Assembly: GCF_015351475.1 (NCBI RefSeq)
Contig: NZ_JADKPR010000010.1
Location: 62,001-126,000 of the forward strand
DNA length: 64,000 nucleotides
DNA from: Flavobacterium sp. HJJ
GTDB lineage: Bacteria > Bacteroidota > Bacteroidia > Flavobacteriales > Flavobacteriaceae
Reading direction: 5' to 3'
Part shown: positions 24,992-37,116 of the stretch, one piece after another
Layout of the letters: every line of letters begins with the position of its first letter
How positions within the stretch are numbered: position 1 is the stretch's first letter
The notes under the pieces: model-generated
The model's database searches: none
What the model was told of the DNA's origin: nothing
The model's input: only the letters and a program-made list of their open reading frames with translations
Made by a program: the position numbers and the translations under genes

Positions 24992-26155
24992 ATGAATGAA
25001 AATCCGGAAATACAAACATTACTTCACAAGTTTATTTTAAACCAATGTACCACTGAGGAAATTAATGAAGTGGTAGACTATTGTAAAAAAAATAAACTCA
25101 CTGCCGGCTTTCCAACTGTTGAAGAGGTTCAAGCTTTATTGACTGAAACTCCAAAAATGGACAAAACAACAGCAGACCAGATTTTTTCCAAAATTTTAGT
25201 TCAAGCTCAAGAAATGGAAGAACAGGAAACTAGAAAATTCCCTTTCAAGAGATATATGGCTATTGCTGCTTCAATTGTTGTTTTACTTTCTATTGGATTT
25301 TCATATAGAAATAATCTTAATGCTCCAAAAAACAAGCCAGTAATTAATAGTAATGATATTACCTTACAATTAGAAAATGGTGAAATACAGGTTATATCGG
25401 AAGGCAAAAAAAGTAAAGTTACCGATGCTCATGGACAGGTTGTAGGAAATCAAAATGGAAATAAAATTGCATACGACACTGAAACATCATTAGAAAAACT
25501 AGTATATAACACTTTGAAAATCCCAAATGGAAAACGTTTTGAATTGGAATTATCTGATGGAACTATAGTGCACTTAAATTCCGGTACCACTTTAAAATAT
25601 CCTGTAAAATTTATAGCTGGTGAAAACAGACAGGTTTTTCTAGAAGGTGAAGCTTTTTTTGATGTTGCAAAAGATAAAACACATCCTTTTATAGTAAATG
25701 CAGATAAATTAAATATTCGGGTTTTGGGAACTCACTTTAATGTCTCCAGTTTTCCCGAAGATGATTTGACTGATGTTGTTTTGGTTGAAGGCTCAGTAGG
25801 AATGTATTCGGTAAATGAAAATTTTGACGCCAATAAAAACACTATTCTGAAGCCAGGTTTAAAAGGAAGTTTTAATAAAGACAATAACCGCATTAGTACT
25901 AAAGAAGTCAATACTGAGTTATACACTGCTTGGATAAATGGCGGACTAATATTTCGAAATATAAGTTTTAGCAATATCTGCAAAAAACTGGAAAGACGTT
26001 ATGACGTTACTATTATCATAAAAAACAGCAAATTGGCCAATGAAAAATTCAATGCCAGCTTTATAGACAAACCTTTAGATAAAGTACTGACTTACTTCAA
26101 AGATGTCTATGGCTTTGATTATACCACCAAAGACAAAGTAATAACTATTAAATAA
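24992..26155 (+). CDS. FecR family anti-sigma factor
   Basis: The 387-residue protein has an N-terminal cytoplasmic anti-sigma part (1-82), one transmembrane helix (about 86-104, RYMAIAASIVVLLSIGF), the FecR domain in the periplasm (LKIPNGKRFELELSDGTIVHLNSGT, FLEGEAFFDVAKDKTHPFIV) and a C-terminal DUF4974-type domain (NISFSNICKKLERRYDVTI). It transmits the signal from the SusC STN domain to the sigma factor encoded upstream. Length is typical. Confidence 0.93.
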   Translation: MNENPEIQTLLHKFILNQCTTEEINEVVDYCKKNKLTAGFPTVEEVQALLTETPKMDKTTADQIFSKILVQAQEMEEQETRKFPFKRYMAIAASIVVLLSIGFSYRNNLNAPKNKPVINSNDITLQLENGEIQVISEGKKSKVTDAHGQVVGNQNGNKIAYDTETSLEKLVYNTLKIPNGKRFELELSDGTIVHLNSGTTLKYPVKFIAGENRQVFLEGEAFFDVAKDKTHPFIVNADKLNIRVLGTHFNVSSFPEDDLTDVVLVEGSVGMYSVNENFDANKNTILKPGLKGSFNKDNNRISTKEVNTELYTAWINGGLIFRNISFSNICKKLERRYDVTIIIKNSKLANEKFNASFIDKPLDKVLTYFKDVYGFDYTTKDKVITIK

Positions 26156-26283
26156 CCTTTAAAACCAATGAAAAAAAGATGAATTGAACATTATGGAATA
26201 AAAAAATCGGAAAGAGCTGCGAACAATTTCCGATTGAATAAGTGATTGACCTAACAGATTAAATACAATCAATTAACAAAATT

Positions 26284-29200
26284 ATGAAAAAAAAACCAAA
26301 GAATGATGGAATGCAATTTTCATTGTTCAAAATTGACCTGAAATTGAAACTAACTACACTACTGCTTTTAGTTGCCATTTTTAATTCCCGAGCCGATACT
26401 TATGCCCAAAAGACAAAAGTAAGCTTGGAATTAAAAAATTCTACTGTGGAGAAAGTTATTGAAACTATTGAACAAAAAACCGATTTTAAATTTATTTATA
26501 AATTAAACGATATCGATTTAGACCGCGTGGTATCCATCCATGTAAAAAACCAGAACATAAATGTTGTTTTGGATTATCTCTTTAAAGATGTTCCAACTGA
26601 GATTATTATTAGAGACACACAGATTATGCTCAAAAAACCAAAAGCAGTAGTCTCTGAAGCTCTGCCTTTTCTCATCCAAACCGTAAGAGGTAAAGTAATA
26701 GACGAAAACCGAATGCCTTTGTCCGGTGCAACCGTTACGGAGCAAAACACAAAAAATAGTGTACTGACAGGCTATGACGGAGCCTTTGAAATCTCTGTTC
26801 AAAGTAATACGGCTATGCTTAAAGTTACATATGTGGGCTATGACTCAAAAATATTTCCGGCCAGTCAATCCAATCCTATCATACAATTATCACCTGAAAC
26901 AACATCACTGAAAGAAGTTGTATTAGTAGGTTATAGTTCTATGTCCAAAAGAGATGTAACAGGTGCAGTATCTTCCATAGCTCAAAAAGATATGAATCAA
27001 GGGACTATAGTAAATCCTTTGCAATTGATTTCTGGTAAAATGGCAGGGGTAAACATCAATCAAGTTGGAAGTGAGCCAGGATCTGCGCCAAATATCAGAA
27101 TTCGAGGATTAACTTCATTAGTTGGAGGAAGTGATCCATTAGTAGTTATTGACGGAGTGCAGGGAAATCTGGATTTATTAAACCAAATTCCCCCAAGTGA
27201 AATTGCTTCTATCGATATTTTGAAAGATGCATCGGCTGCTGCTGTTTATGGCGCCAGAGGTGCTGCTGGAGTTGTTCTTGTAACAACCAAAAAAAGCAAG
27301 GCTGGTAAAACATCCGTAGAATATACAGGAACAATGTCTGTGGATCAAATTCCAAATCCGTTAGAAGTTCTTAATGCCGATCAATGGTGGCAACAAGCAC
27401 AGTCAGTAGGTGTACCTGCCTCTGCAAATCATGGTGCCAGTACCGATTGGTTTAATATTTTGACACAAACAGGTTTTACACAAACTCATGCTTTGGCCTT
27501 TGGTGGTGGAGCTGATAAATTTAATTATAGAGCTTCTATTAGTGCTATTTTACAAGAAGGTGTAGTGATAAACTCAAAAAGCAATAAATATATTGGACGC
27601 ATTCAAGCCACTCAGTTAGCTATGGATGATAAGTTAAAATTGACTTTTAACCTTAACAGCGGTATTATTGAAACTGATAATAGTATTGCAGAAATTGGTA
27701 GAGCATCCTTTAAGTCAAACTTAATTACAAACTCTTATTTTGTAAGTCCTACTAATCCTGTTTATAATACTGATGGTACTTATTTTAGTGATCCTAACGT
27801 ATTTCATTACTTAAATCCATATGCTGCTGCAGAAACGGTAACTAATCATGACGAAAACAACAATTTATTTGGAAGTTTAAAAGCAGAATTAGAAATCATT
27901 GACGGTGTGACTTTAGCTGGATTTGGAAGCTGGAGAAATACTAATACTGTTCACGGTTATTATCTTCCATCAGAATCAACTGATGCTGATGCTGTAGATC
28001 AAAAAGGTGTTGCCAATATCCACAACGATAAGGTAAATGAAAGGCTTATGAACGTGAGCATTAATTACAAAAAAGTATTAGGCAACCATAGTCTGGATGT
28101 ATTAGCTCTTTATGAGTGGCAGAATCAAATCTACCAAGGTAATTTTGCTCAAGCACGTGGTTTTATAAATGATATTGCTACTTTCAATGCTTTACAGTTA
28201 GGAGATTTTTCTAATGCAAAACCAGGTGATATAACTTCTTATAAAAATGACAGAACCTTAATATCATTTTTAACGCGTTTTAATTATAGTTATTTAGGCC
28301 GTTATTTACTTACCGGAAGTATTAGAAAAGATGGTTCTTCTGTATTTGGAGATAATAATAAATGGGGTAACTTCCCATCTGTATCTTTAGGCTGGGCAAT
28401 TGATAAAGAACCTTTTATGGCCAATCAGACTCTCTTTTCTCAATTAAAATTACGTGGAGGATATGGAGAAACGGGTAACCAGCAAGGATTATATCCTCAA
28501 CAATCTCTTTCATTAGTAGGGCAAGGAAGTCCAAGTCTTACCTATTTTGGAGGTTCACAAATCACTAATTACATTCAGATTCAAAATGCTAATCCTGATT
28601 TGAAATGGGAAACAAAAAAACAAACCAATATTGGTATTGATTTTGCTCTTTTTGAGAATAGGCTTAGGGGTACAATTGATGCTTATACCGCAACTACCGA
28701 AAACCTTTTATTCAATTACACTGTACCACAGCCTCCTTATCCATATGATAGAGTATATGCCAATGTGGGCAGCCTTTTGAACGAAGGACTAGAAGCTTCA
28801 TTGAGCTATGATTTAATAAGTAATGAGAACACTACGCTTACTTTAGCAGGAAATGTCTCTTTCATGAGAAATGAAGTATTGAACCTGAGCGGATCTATCG
28901 ATGGAGTACCATTGAATACAGATTATGTTGGATGGGGTGCTCCAAATTCTTATTTGGTTAAAGGAAAACCAGTAGGTTCATTTTACACTTTGCATAGTAC
29001 AGGGAAAGACAATGCTAACTCGGAAACGGTATTAGACCGTGATGGAAATGGCATTATAGATCAAGGATCAACAAGTCCTGACAGAGCTTACAATGGTGCT
29101 GCAATGCCAACTTATACTTTTGCATTCAATCCTACTTTTAGATATAAAAAACTGGATATTTCAATGCTTTGGAGAGGTTCCGGAGGTAATAAAATCTATA

Positions 29201-29571
29201 ATACCTTGAACAAAAGTTTAAGCTATCAAGAAAGCATTGGTAAATCCAATGTTCTAACAAGCTCAGTTGCCTTAGATATGTTTACTACTCCATATGTATC
29301 TGATTTATGGCTTGAAAAAGGTGATTTCATACGATTAGACAATATAACTCTTGGCTATAATTTTACTTTCAAAGAGGTTAAATACCTTGAATCACTTCGC
29401 CTTACTTTAAATGGTAGTAACTTATTACTATTTACTGATTATACTGGAATGGATCCTGAAATTAATTTAAAAGGTAATGGTGGTGATTCTAATTCCCACT
29501 TTGGTGATGACATCGGGATATATCCTCGTACTAGAACATTTGGTCTAGGTTTAAGTGTTAAATTTAAATAG
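26284..29571 (+). CDS. susC: SusC/RagA-type TonB-dependent transporter with STN domain
   Basis: The 1095-residue protein has a signal/anchor region (about 20-43), an STN domain (about 45-115, KVSLELKNSTVEKVIETIEQ to IMLKK) that contacts FecR, a carboxypeptidase-regulatory-like domain (about 133-210), the plug (RDVTGAVSSI to AVYGARGAAGVVLVTTKK) and a 22-strand barrel. It forms the outer-membrane pore through which oligosaccharides enter, with the SusD lid encoded 8 bp downstream. The STN domain plus the adjacent sigma/FecR pair indicates transenvelope signalling rather than a SusR-type regulator. Confidence 0.95.
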   Translation: MKKKPKNDGMQFSLFKIDLKLKLTTLLLLVAIFNSRADTYAQKTKVSLELKNSTVEKVIETIEQKTDFKFIYKLNDIDLDRVVSIHVKNQNINVVLDYLFKDVPTEIIIRDTQIMLKKPKAVVSEALPFLIQTVRGKVIDENRMPLSGATVTEQNTKNSVLTGYDGAFEISVQSNTAMLKVTYVGYDSKIFPASQSNPIIQLSPETTSLKEVVLVGYSSMSKRDVTGAVSSIAQKDMNQGTIVNPLQLISGKMAGVNINQVGSEPGSAPNIRIRGLTSLVGGSDPLVVIDGVQGNLDLLNQIPPSEIASIDILKDASAAAVYGARGAAGVVLVTTKKSKAGKTSVEYTGTMSVDQIPNPLEVLNADQWWQQAQSVGVPASANHGASTDWFNILTQTGFTQTHALAFGGGADKFNYRASISAILQEGVVINSKSNKYIGRIQATQLAMDDKLKLTFNLNSGIIETDNSIAEIGRASFKSNLITNSYFVSPTNPVYNTDGTYFSDPNVFHYLNPYAAAETVTNHDENNNLFGSLKAELEIIDGVTLAGFGSWRNTNTVHGYYLPSESTDADAVDQKGVANIHNDKVNERLMNVSINYKKVLGNHSLDVLALYEWQNQIYQGNFAQARGFINDIATFNALQLGDFSNAKPGDITSYKNDRTLISFLTRFNYSYLGRYLLTGSIRKDGSSVFGDNNKWGNFPSVSLGWAIDKEPFMANQTLFSQLKLRGGYGETGNQQGLYPQQSLSLVGQGSPSLTYFGGSQITNYIQIQNANPDLKWETKKQTNIGIDFALFENRLRGTIDAYTATTENLLFNYTVPQPPYPYDRVYANVGSLLNEGLEASLSYDLISNENTTLTLAGNVSFMRNEVLNLSGSIDGVPLNTDYVGWGAPNSYLVKGKPVGSFYTLHSTGKDNANSETVLDRDGNGIIDQGSTSPDRAYNGAAMPTYTFAFNPTFRYKKLDISMLWRGSGGNKIYNTLNKSLSYQESIGKSNVLTSSVALDMFTTPYVSDLWLEKGDFIRLDNITLGYNFTFKEVKYLESLRLTLNGSNLLLFTDYTGMDPEINLKGNGGDSNSHFGDDIGIYPRTRTFGLGLSVKFK

Positions 29572-29579
29572 TAAAGAAA

Positions 29580-31073
29580 ATGAAAATCAAAAATATAGTA
29601 TTGATAGGAGGTTTAAGTCTTTTATCATTCGCAAGCTGCACCGATTTAGATGAAAATGTCTATGATAAATACCAAACTGATACTTTTTATAATTCTCCAG
29701 AAGGTGCAAATATAGCCCTAGCTGCTGTTTATGCACAAGTAGGAGGAAACTGGGATGGTGTTGGATATGCAGGTGCCGATAATGGCTGGTATGACCTAAA
29801 TGCAATGTCGAGTGACGAACAGGTAATCCCTCATAGAAATACAGGAGACTGGCAATTGGATTTTGCTCAGCAGTACAAACACGAATGGCTGCCATCAAGC
29901 TTAATGGTAAACAATACTTGGAAATGGTTATACAAATCTGTATTTAGTGCCAACTTAGCTGTAGAACAATTAGAAAAAGCAAAGGCTGATCCTTCAAAAA
30001 TTGCTGAAGCTAAAGTATTAAGAGCTTTTTTCTATTATCTATTAATTGATGATTATGGCAATGTACCTTTTTATACATCAAATAATATCACTGTAGATAA
30101 AATTCCTCAAGCTGATCGCAAAGTTGTTTATGATTTTATTGTAAAAGAATTAAATGATAATGTAGAATTACTTTCGGGAACCAAAGGTGGTGAATACTAT
30201 GGCCGTTTCAACAAATGGGCTGGTTATATGTTATTAGCTAAAGTATATTTGAATGCGGGAGTTTATACAGGAACTCCAAAATGGAATGAATGTCTTGCAG
30301 TTTGTAACAAATTAAATGAAGGTGGATTTTCTCTTCACTCAGGAAGTGCAAATGCATCAAGCCCATTAGGAAATAAATATTTTGAATTGTTTGGAGACGT
30401 ACTTCCAGAAGACGAAACAATATTAGCTATTTACACGACTGTTGATGTTGTTTCGCGTAATATTTTTACAGTACGCAGTATGGCTGGATCCAATGCTTTT
30501 ACCTTATTTGGATACAATGGCTGGAATGGAACTGTTATTCCAAAAGACTTTTATTTAAAATATGATAATGCAGATATCCGTAAAAAACAATTTTTAGTAG
30601 GAGAACAGCCTGGAGGTGTTAATTATACTATTGAAATAGGTTCATTAGATAATCCTGGTGCACCAGCACAATCAGGAGTTCGTAATACTAAATTTTATCC
30701 AGCAGGAGTAACTACTGGAGGAGGAGCTTCGAATGATTTTCCAATTTTTAGATATGCCGATGTCTTGCTGATGACCGCTGAATGTCATGTTAGACTAGGA
30801 AATGCTGCAACAGCAAAACCATTTATCGATGCCGTAAGACAACGCGCTGGACTAAATGCATTGGCAGCTAATCCAACTCTTACTGATATTTATAACGAAA
30901 GAGGATTTGAATTAAACTGGGAAGGACACAGAAGACAAGACATGATCCGTTTTGATACTTTTTTATTGCCAAATGAATTTAGAGGTGCTTCACAACCCTT
31001 TAGAAAATTGTTCCCAATTCCTACTCCTGCACTTAATGCAAATCCAGGTTTAAAACAAAATCCAGGTTACTAA
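29580..31073 (+). CDS. susD: SusD/RagB-type glycan-binding lipoprotein
   Basis: The 497-residue protein has a lipoprotein signal (LSLLSFASC, Cys near residue 20), the helical TPR-like SusD core (KVLRAFFYYLLIDDYGNVPF) and the C-terminal SusD signature (FPIFRYADVLLMTAECHVRLG, ERGFELNWEGHRRQDMIRF, LFPIPTPALNANPGLKQNPGY). It is the surface lid of the transporter encoded just upstream and binds the incoming oligosaccharide, here most likely an alpha-glucan. Confidence 0.95.
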   Translation: MKIKNIVLIGGLSLLSFASCTDLDENVYDKYQTDTFYNSPEGANIALAAVYAQVGGNWDGVGYAGADNGWYDLNAMSSDEQVIPHRNTGDWQLDFAQQYKHEWLPSSLMVNNTWKWLYKSVFSANLAVEQLEKAKADPSKIAEAKVLRAFFYYLLIDDYGNVPFYTSNNITVDKIPQADRKVVYDFIVKELNDNVELLSGTKGGEYYGRFNKWAGYMLLAKVYLNAGVYTGTPKWNECLAVCNKLNEGGFSLHSGSANASSPLGNKYFELFGDVLPEDETILAIYTTVDVVSRNIFTVRSMAGSNAFTLFGYNGWNGTVIPKDFYLKYDNADIRKKQFLVGEQPGGVNYTIEIGSLDNPGAPAQSGVRNTKFYPAGVTTGGGASNDFPIFRYADVLLMTAECHVRLGNAATAKPFIDAVRQRAGLNALAANPTLTDIYNERGFELNWEGHRRQDMIRFDTFLLPNEFRGASQPFRKLFPIPTPALNANPGLKQNPGY

Positions 31074-31085
31074 AAAAGAACTCAT

Positions 31086-32162
31086 ATGAAAACATATATA
31101 TATAAGTTACTCGTACTTTGCGCTGTAGCGCTGCTTGCTGTATCTTGTGAAGAAACAGCCGAATTAACCACCTTGCAAGAGGTTAGTTTTACATCGACTG
31201 TTGAAGCTTCAACAAAAACGATCGTTATATCAGATGACAATTCATCAGAACCTGTAGTTGCTCTTTCTTGGCCAGCCGTAGCTTATCCAATTGAAGCTCC
31301 TGTTACTTATGCTTTACAATTTGACATCCCAGCAGACATTACTGGCGAAAAAGCATGGAGTAAAGCAACCCGTATAGTAGTAGGTGAAGATGTTTTAAGT
31401 AAGTCTTTACTAGGGGTAGAACTTAATAAAATAGCAATACTGCTTGGATTACCAGTAGATGCAGCCGGAAAAATTGCTGTTCGTGTAGAATCTTATATGG
31501 ATCATACAGCCTATTCTGAGCCTATAATTTTGACTGTTACTCCTTACGAAGCTAAACCTTCTGGCCAAATAATAATGCCAGGAAGTTACCAAGGCTGGAA
31601 TGTAGATACGGCAGCATTATTTGCTCCAATATCTGTAGGGATATATCAAGGGTATGTGTCCATCCCAGTTGGAGCTGGATTAGGTTTTAAATTAAATCAA
31701 GAAAGAAACTGGGCACAATTTTATGGTGCTGGAGCTTCTAATCAAGATTTAAAAAACATGAGCGATACCGATTTTCAAATGCCAGGTGCAGGTTCTTATC
31801 AAATGACGGTAAACCTTAAAACTCTAAAATGGAATGCTGTTCCTTATTCTTGGGGAATTGTTGGTGATGCAACCGCTGGAAGCTGGGATACCAGCACTCC
31901 AATGAATTATGATCATGTAAGTAAAACTTGGAAAGTTACAGCCGATTTAAAACCAGGAAATGTAAAATTCAGACTTAACAATTCATGGACAATCAACTAC
32001 GGTGCCAAAAATAATGATGAAGGTATCATGTACCTAGACAATTCAGGAGCACATTATGTGGGAGAAGCAGGGAAATATGAAATCACTTTTACAATAAATG
32101 ATGTCAATCCAGCTCTTAATGGTTATCCTGCAACAGGTACTTACACCGTAAAAAAAATATAA
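31086..32162 (+). CDS. susE: SusE-like surface glycan-binding lipoprotein
   Basis: The 358-residue protein has a lipoprotein signal (LLAVSC, Cys at about 21), an N-terminal SusE-type immunoglobulin-like domain (about 25-155, with VALSWPAVAYPIEAPVTYALQF) and two starch-binding modules with conserved aromatic residues: IIMPGSYQGWNVDTAALFAP and GIVGDATAGSWDTSTPMNYD. This matches SusE/SusF-type starch-binding proteins. It lies 12 bp after susD. Role: holds the polysaccharide at the cell surface for the GH13 amylase encoded next. Confidence 0.88.
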   Translation: MKTYIYKLLVLCAVALLAVSCEETAELTTLQEVSFTSTVEASTKTIVISDDNSSEPVVALSWPAVAYPIEAPVTYALQFDIPADITGEKAWSKATRIVVGEDVLSKSLLGVELNKIAILLGLPVDAAGKIAVRVESYMDHTAYSEPIILTVTPYEAKPSGQIIMPGSYQGWNVDTAALFAPISVGIYQGYVSIPVGAGLGFKLNQERNWAQFYGAGASNQDLKNMSDTDFQMPGAGSYQMTVNLKTLKWNAVPYSWGIVGDATAGSWDTSTPMNYDHVSKTWKVTADLKPGNVKFRLNNSWTINYGAKNNDEGIMYLDNSGAHYVGEAGKYEITFTINDVNPALNGYPATGTYTVKKI

Positions 32163-32193
32163 CTAAAAAGAGAGATAATCTATATTCAATACG

Positions 32194-32256
32194 ATGGGTT
32201 TTGGTTAGTTAAACTGCATTCCCTCTTTGCTGAAAAAATAAGAGGGGTGCACCCAT
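32194..32256 (+). other. stem-loop between susE and the GH13 gene
   Basis: GCATTCCCTCTT (32216-32227) pairs with AAGAGGGGTGC (32240-32250) around a 12-nt A-rich loop. An outer ATGGGT/ACCCAT pair (32194-32199 with 32251-32256) closes a larger loop. There is no T-tract, so it may be an mRNA processing or stability element that sets different levels for susCDE and the enzyme genes. Confidence 0.5.
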
Positions 32257-32296
32257 TACCAAAAAAATAATGATTATTTATTAAAAAATAAAACAA

Positions 32297-33676
32297 ATGA
32301 AAAAATACATCAAAATCGTTTTTGCAGTTTGCTTCACTTTGGTAATAGCCGCATGCAGCTCATCTGATGATACTCCAAATATACCGTCTCCGTACGATCA
32401 ATATGGCACTCCATTTGATAAAATGCCGGCCAAAGAAGATGCTATTATTTATCAAGTTAATATTCGTGCTTTCAGTAATGCGGGAACACTAAATGGTGTA
32501 ACCGAAAAACTGGACGCTATTCATGATCTTGGAGTAAATGTTATTTATTTAATGCCAATTTATCCTGTTGGAATTGTGCGCTCTGCTGGTGGACTAGGTT
32601 CTCCTTATTCTGTTAAAGATTACAAAGCTGTAAGTACCGAATTTGGAACACTAAACGATCTTCGTAAGCTGGTTGATGAAGCTCACAAAAAAAACATGGC
32701 AGTTATCTTAGACTGGGTTGCCAATCATACTTCATGGGATAATGCATGGATTACTGCTCATCCTAATTGGTACCAAAAAGATGCTTCAGGCAATATCATT
32801 ATCCCTCCGGGAACAAATTATAATGATGTAGCACAATTAGATTTTAACAATCAGGATATGCGAGCAGCTATGGTAGATGCTATGTCCTATTGGGTTTACA
32901 ATGCAAACATAGATGGTTTCCGTTGCGATTATGCTGATTTTGTGCCTCAGAATTTTTGGACACAAGCCACAACTGCTTTAAGAAAAATTAAAAATCAAAA
33001 TATATTAATGCTTGCCGAAGGTTCAAAAGTGAATCATTTCGCAGCTGGTTTTGATTATACTTTTGGCTTCGGCTTTTTTGATTCTTTGAAAAAAGTATTC
33101 AACGAAGGAAAATCAGTAACTACAATCCAAGATGCTAATGCTGCTGAATATGCTACGAATTATGATAACTCACAGCGTATTGTAAGATACACTTCAAATC
33201 ATGATGTTAACTGGTCTGATGGTTCGCCGGTAACATTATTTGGAGGAAAACAAGGTTCTGTTGCTGCTTTTGTTGTTGCTGCTTATATGAAATCAGTGCC
33301 TATGATTTATAATGCTCAAGAAATTGGGTATGCTAAAAAAATTGATTATTTCACACACACTCCTATAGATTGGAGCACTGCCGATGCTGGTATGCTAACC
33401 GAATACAAAAAAATAATCGCTTTTAGAAACACGAGTAATGCCATAAAAAGAGGAACTTACAAAGGATACAGCAATGACGCTATAAGTGCCTTTACTATGG
33501 AAACAGATACCGAAAAAGTGTTAGTACTTTCTAATTTGACAAGTGGTTCAGCAAAATATATTGTTCCGGCTTCACTATCAAAAATAGCTTGGAAAAATGC
33601 TTTTGAAGGTGCATCAGTTACTCTTACATCTGAAATCACTTTACAGCCATTTCAGTATATGGTGTTAAAAAATTAA
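32297..33676 (+). CDS. GH13 alpha-amylase family lipoprotein (SusG-like)
   Basis: The 459-residue protein has a lipoprotein signal (FTLVIAACSSSDD, Cys at about 19) and a GH13 barrel with the conserved regions in order: DWVANHTS, catalytic nucleophile D211 (GFRCDYAD), acid/base E241 (MLAEGSK) and D303 (TSNHDVNW). The C-terminal beta domain is present. It is probably a surface endo-amylase acting on starch or glycogen, like SusG but shorter and without an inserted binding module. Confidence 0.92.
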   Translation: MKKYIKIVFAVCFTLVIAACSSSDDTPNIPSPYDQYGTPFDKMPAKEDAIIYQVNIRAFSNAGTLNGVTEKLDAIHDLGVNVIYLMPIYPVGIVRSAGGLGSPYSVKDYKAVSTEFGTLNDLRKLVDEAHKKNMAVILDWVANHTSWDNAWITAHPNWYQKDASGNIIIPPGTNYNDVAQLDFNNQDMRAAMVDAMSYWVYNANIDGFRCDYADFVPQNFWTQATTALRKIKNQNILMLAEGSKVNHFAAGFDYTFGFGFFDSLKKVFNEGKSVTTIQDANAAEYATNYDNSQRIVRYTSNHDVNWSDGSPVTLFGGKQGSVAAFVVAAYMKSVPMIYNAQEIGYAKKIDYFTHTPIDWSTADAGMLTEYKKIIAFRNTSNAIKRGTYKGYSNDAISAFTMETDTEKVLVLSNLTSGSAKYIVPASLSKIAWKNAFEGASVTLTSEITLQPFQYMVLKN

Positions 33677-33724
33677 TATTATAAACTAGCTAATTTTCAA
33701 ATAGTCATATCTAATCTTGTTTCT

Positions 33725-33732
33725 TATCTTTG
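33725..33732 (+). promoter_or_regulatory. possible promoter TATCTTTG before the GH97 gene
   Basis: Exact TAnnTTTG located 48 bp after the GH13 stop codon and 200 bp before the GH97 start; an inverted repeat lies between. No good -33 element. Confidence 0.35.
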
Positions 33733-33786
33733 TAACAGAAGATGATTATTGGTTACTAAGACTGTTTGTAACACACAGCATATTAT

Positions 33787-33902
33787 TGCAAAGCCACAAA
33801 GACTCCTAAAATTTAATTCATATAACTTTTTGTTTAAATTAATTGTATGGTTTGTTTAAATTTTTAATACTTCGAAACTATTTGTCTTTGTGTGCCTTTG
33901 CA
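33787..33902. repeat. inverted repeat before the GH97 gene
   Basis: TGCAAAGCCACAAAGAC at 33787-33803 is complementary to 33884-33902 apart from two extra bases in the right arm. The CAAAG motif recurs in each arm. The loop of 80 nt has no gene. Another member of the short-period intergenic repeat class. Confidence 0.65.
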
Positions 33903-33928
33903 TTATTCTTTTTACTCCAAAAAAATAA

Positions 33929-36091
<2,163 letters not shown>

Positions 36092-36207
36092 AAACATTTG
36101 TCCCGCTAAATTGTAATGACAAATTCCGATGAATAAATCCTTGCCACATACCCCCAAGTGCTGCAAGATTTGAGGATTCGGTTAGGATCGTTCATTGGGA
36201 ATAAAAA

Positions 36208-36236
36208 AAAGAAGCTTTTGAAGCTTCTTTTTTTGT
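36208..36236. terminator. bidirectional terminator at the end of the glucan locus
   Basis: AAAGAAGCTT (36208-36217) and AAGCTTCTTT (36221-36230) pair perfectly around TTG; A-run before, T-run after. Between convergent GH97 and SDR genes. Confidence 0.9.
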
Positions 36237-36255
36237 TTTTTTCAATTAATAAGTT

Positions 36256-37014
36256 TTACAAATGAATTCCTCCAGCAACTTCTATTCGCTGTCCGTTTAC
36301 CCATTTTGAATCGTCTGTACATAAAAAAGCAACCACACTTCCAATATCATCAGGAAGCCCCACCCGGCCCAATGCCGTTTGAGACGCAATCTGCTGATTT
36401 AGCTGTTCATTATCACGGACTGCACCACCGCCAAAATCGGTTTCAATCGCTCCCGGAGCAACAATGTTCACCCTGATTTTTCTTGCGCCTAATTCCTGCG
36501 CCTGATAGCTAGTCAATGTTTCAATTGCCCCTTTCATGCTCGCATAAGCAGAATATCCAGGATATGAGAAGCGTGCCAATCCAGACGAAATATTCACAAT
36601 TCCACCGTCGTCATTCAATATGTTTAAAGCTTTTTGAGTCAGGAAAAATGTCCCTTTAAAATGAATGTTAACCATATCGTCAAATTGCGCTTCTGTGGTT
36701 TCGGAAAAACTTGCATAAGTTCCGACTCCGGCATTATTGATTAAAAAATCAATTTTATCAGTACCAAAAGTGTTTTTTAAAGCCGATGATGCATTTTGAA
36801 AAAAAGAATCAAAACTGCTTACCTCAGCGACATTCAGCTGCAGTGCCACGGCTTTTTGGCCTAATTTTTCGATTTCGCTTACAACTTCTTCAGCTTCGGT
36901 TTTTTTGCTGTGATATGTCAATACAATGTCCAGTCCTTTATTGGCAAGACTCAAAGCCATATTTTTTCCTAATCCGCGGCTCCCGCCTGTAACCAGAGCA
37001 ATTTTATTTCCCAT
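36256..37014 (-). CDS. short-chain dehydrogenase/reductase
   Basis: The 252-residue classical SDR has the cofactor motif TGGSRGLG (9-16), NNAG (93-96), catalytic S143/S144, Y157 and K161 (YASMK) and the C-terminal GQRIEVAGGI. Cytoplasmic NAD(P)-dependent oxidoreductase; substrate not predictable. It follows the AraC-type regulator gene on the same strand and may be its target. Confidence 0.92.
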   Translation of the reverse strand: MGNKIALVTGGSRGLGKNMALSLANKGLDIVLTYHSKKTEAEEVVSEIEKLGQKAVALQLNVAEVSSFDSFFQNASSALKNTFGTDKIDFLINNAGVGTYASFSETTEAQFDDMVNIHFKGTFFLTQKALNILNDDGGIVNISSGLARFSYPGYSAYASMKGAIETLTSYQAQELGARKIRVNIVAPGAIETDFGGGAVRDNEQLNQQIASQTALGRVGLPDDIGSVVAFLCTDDSKWVNGQRIEVAGGIHL

Positions 37015-37116
37015 CTTAAATTTTGTTTTAAATTATCTAAGACAAAATTAATTCAGATGTAAAGTTCATTAGTTGCAAATATCAATCCAGAATTTGCGAA
37101 ATTCAAATCAAACCAT

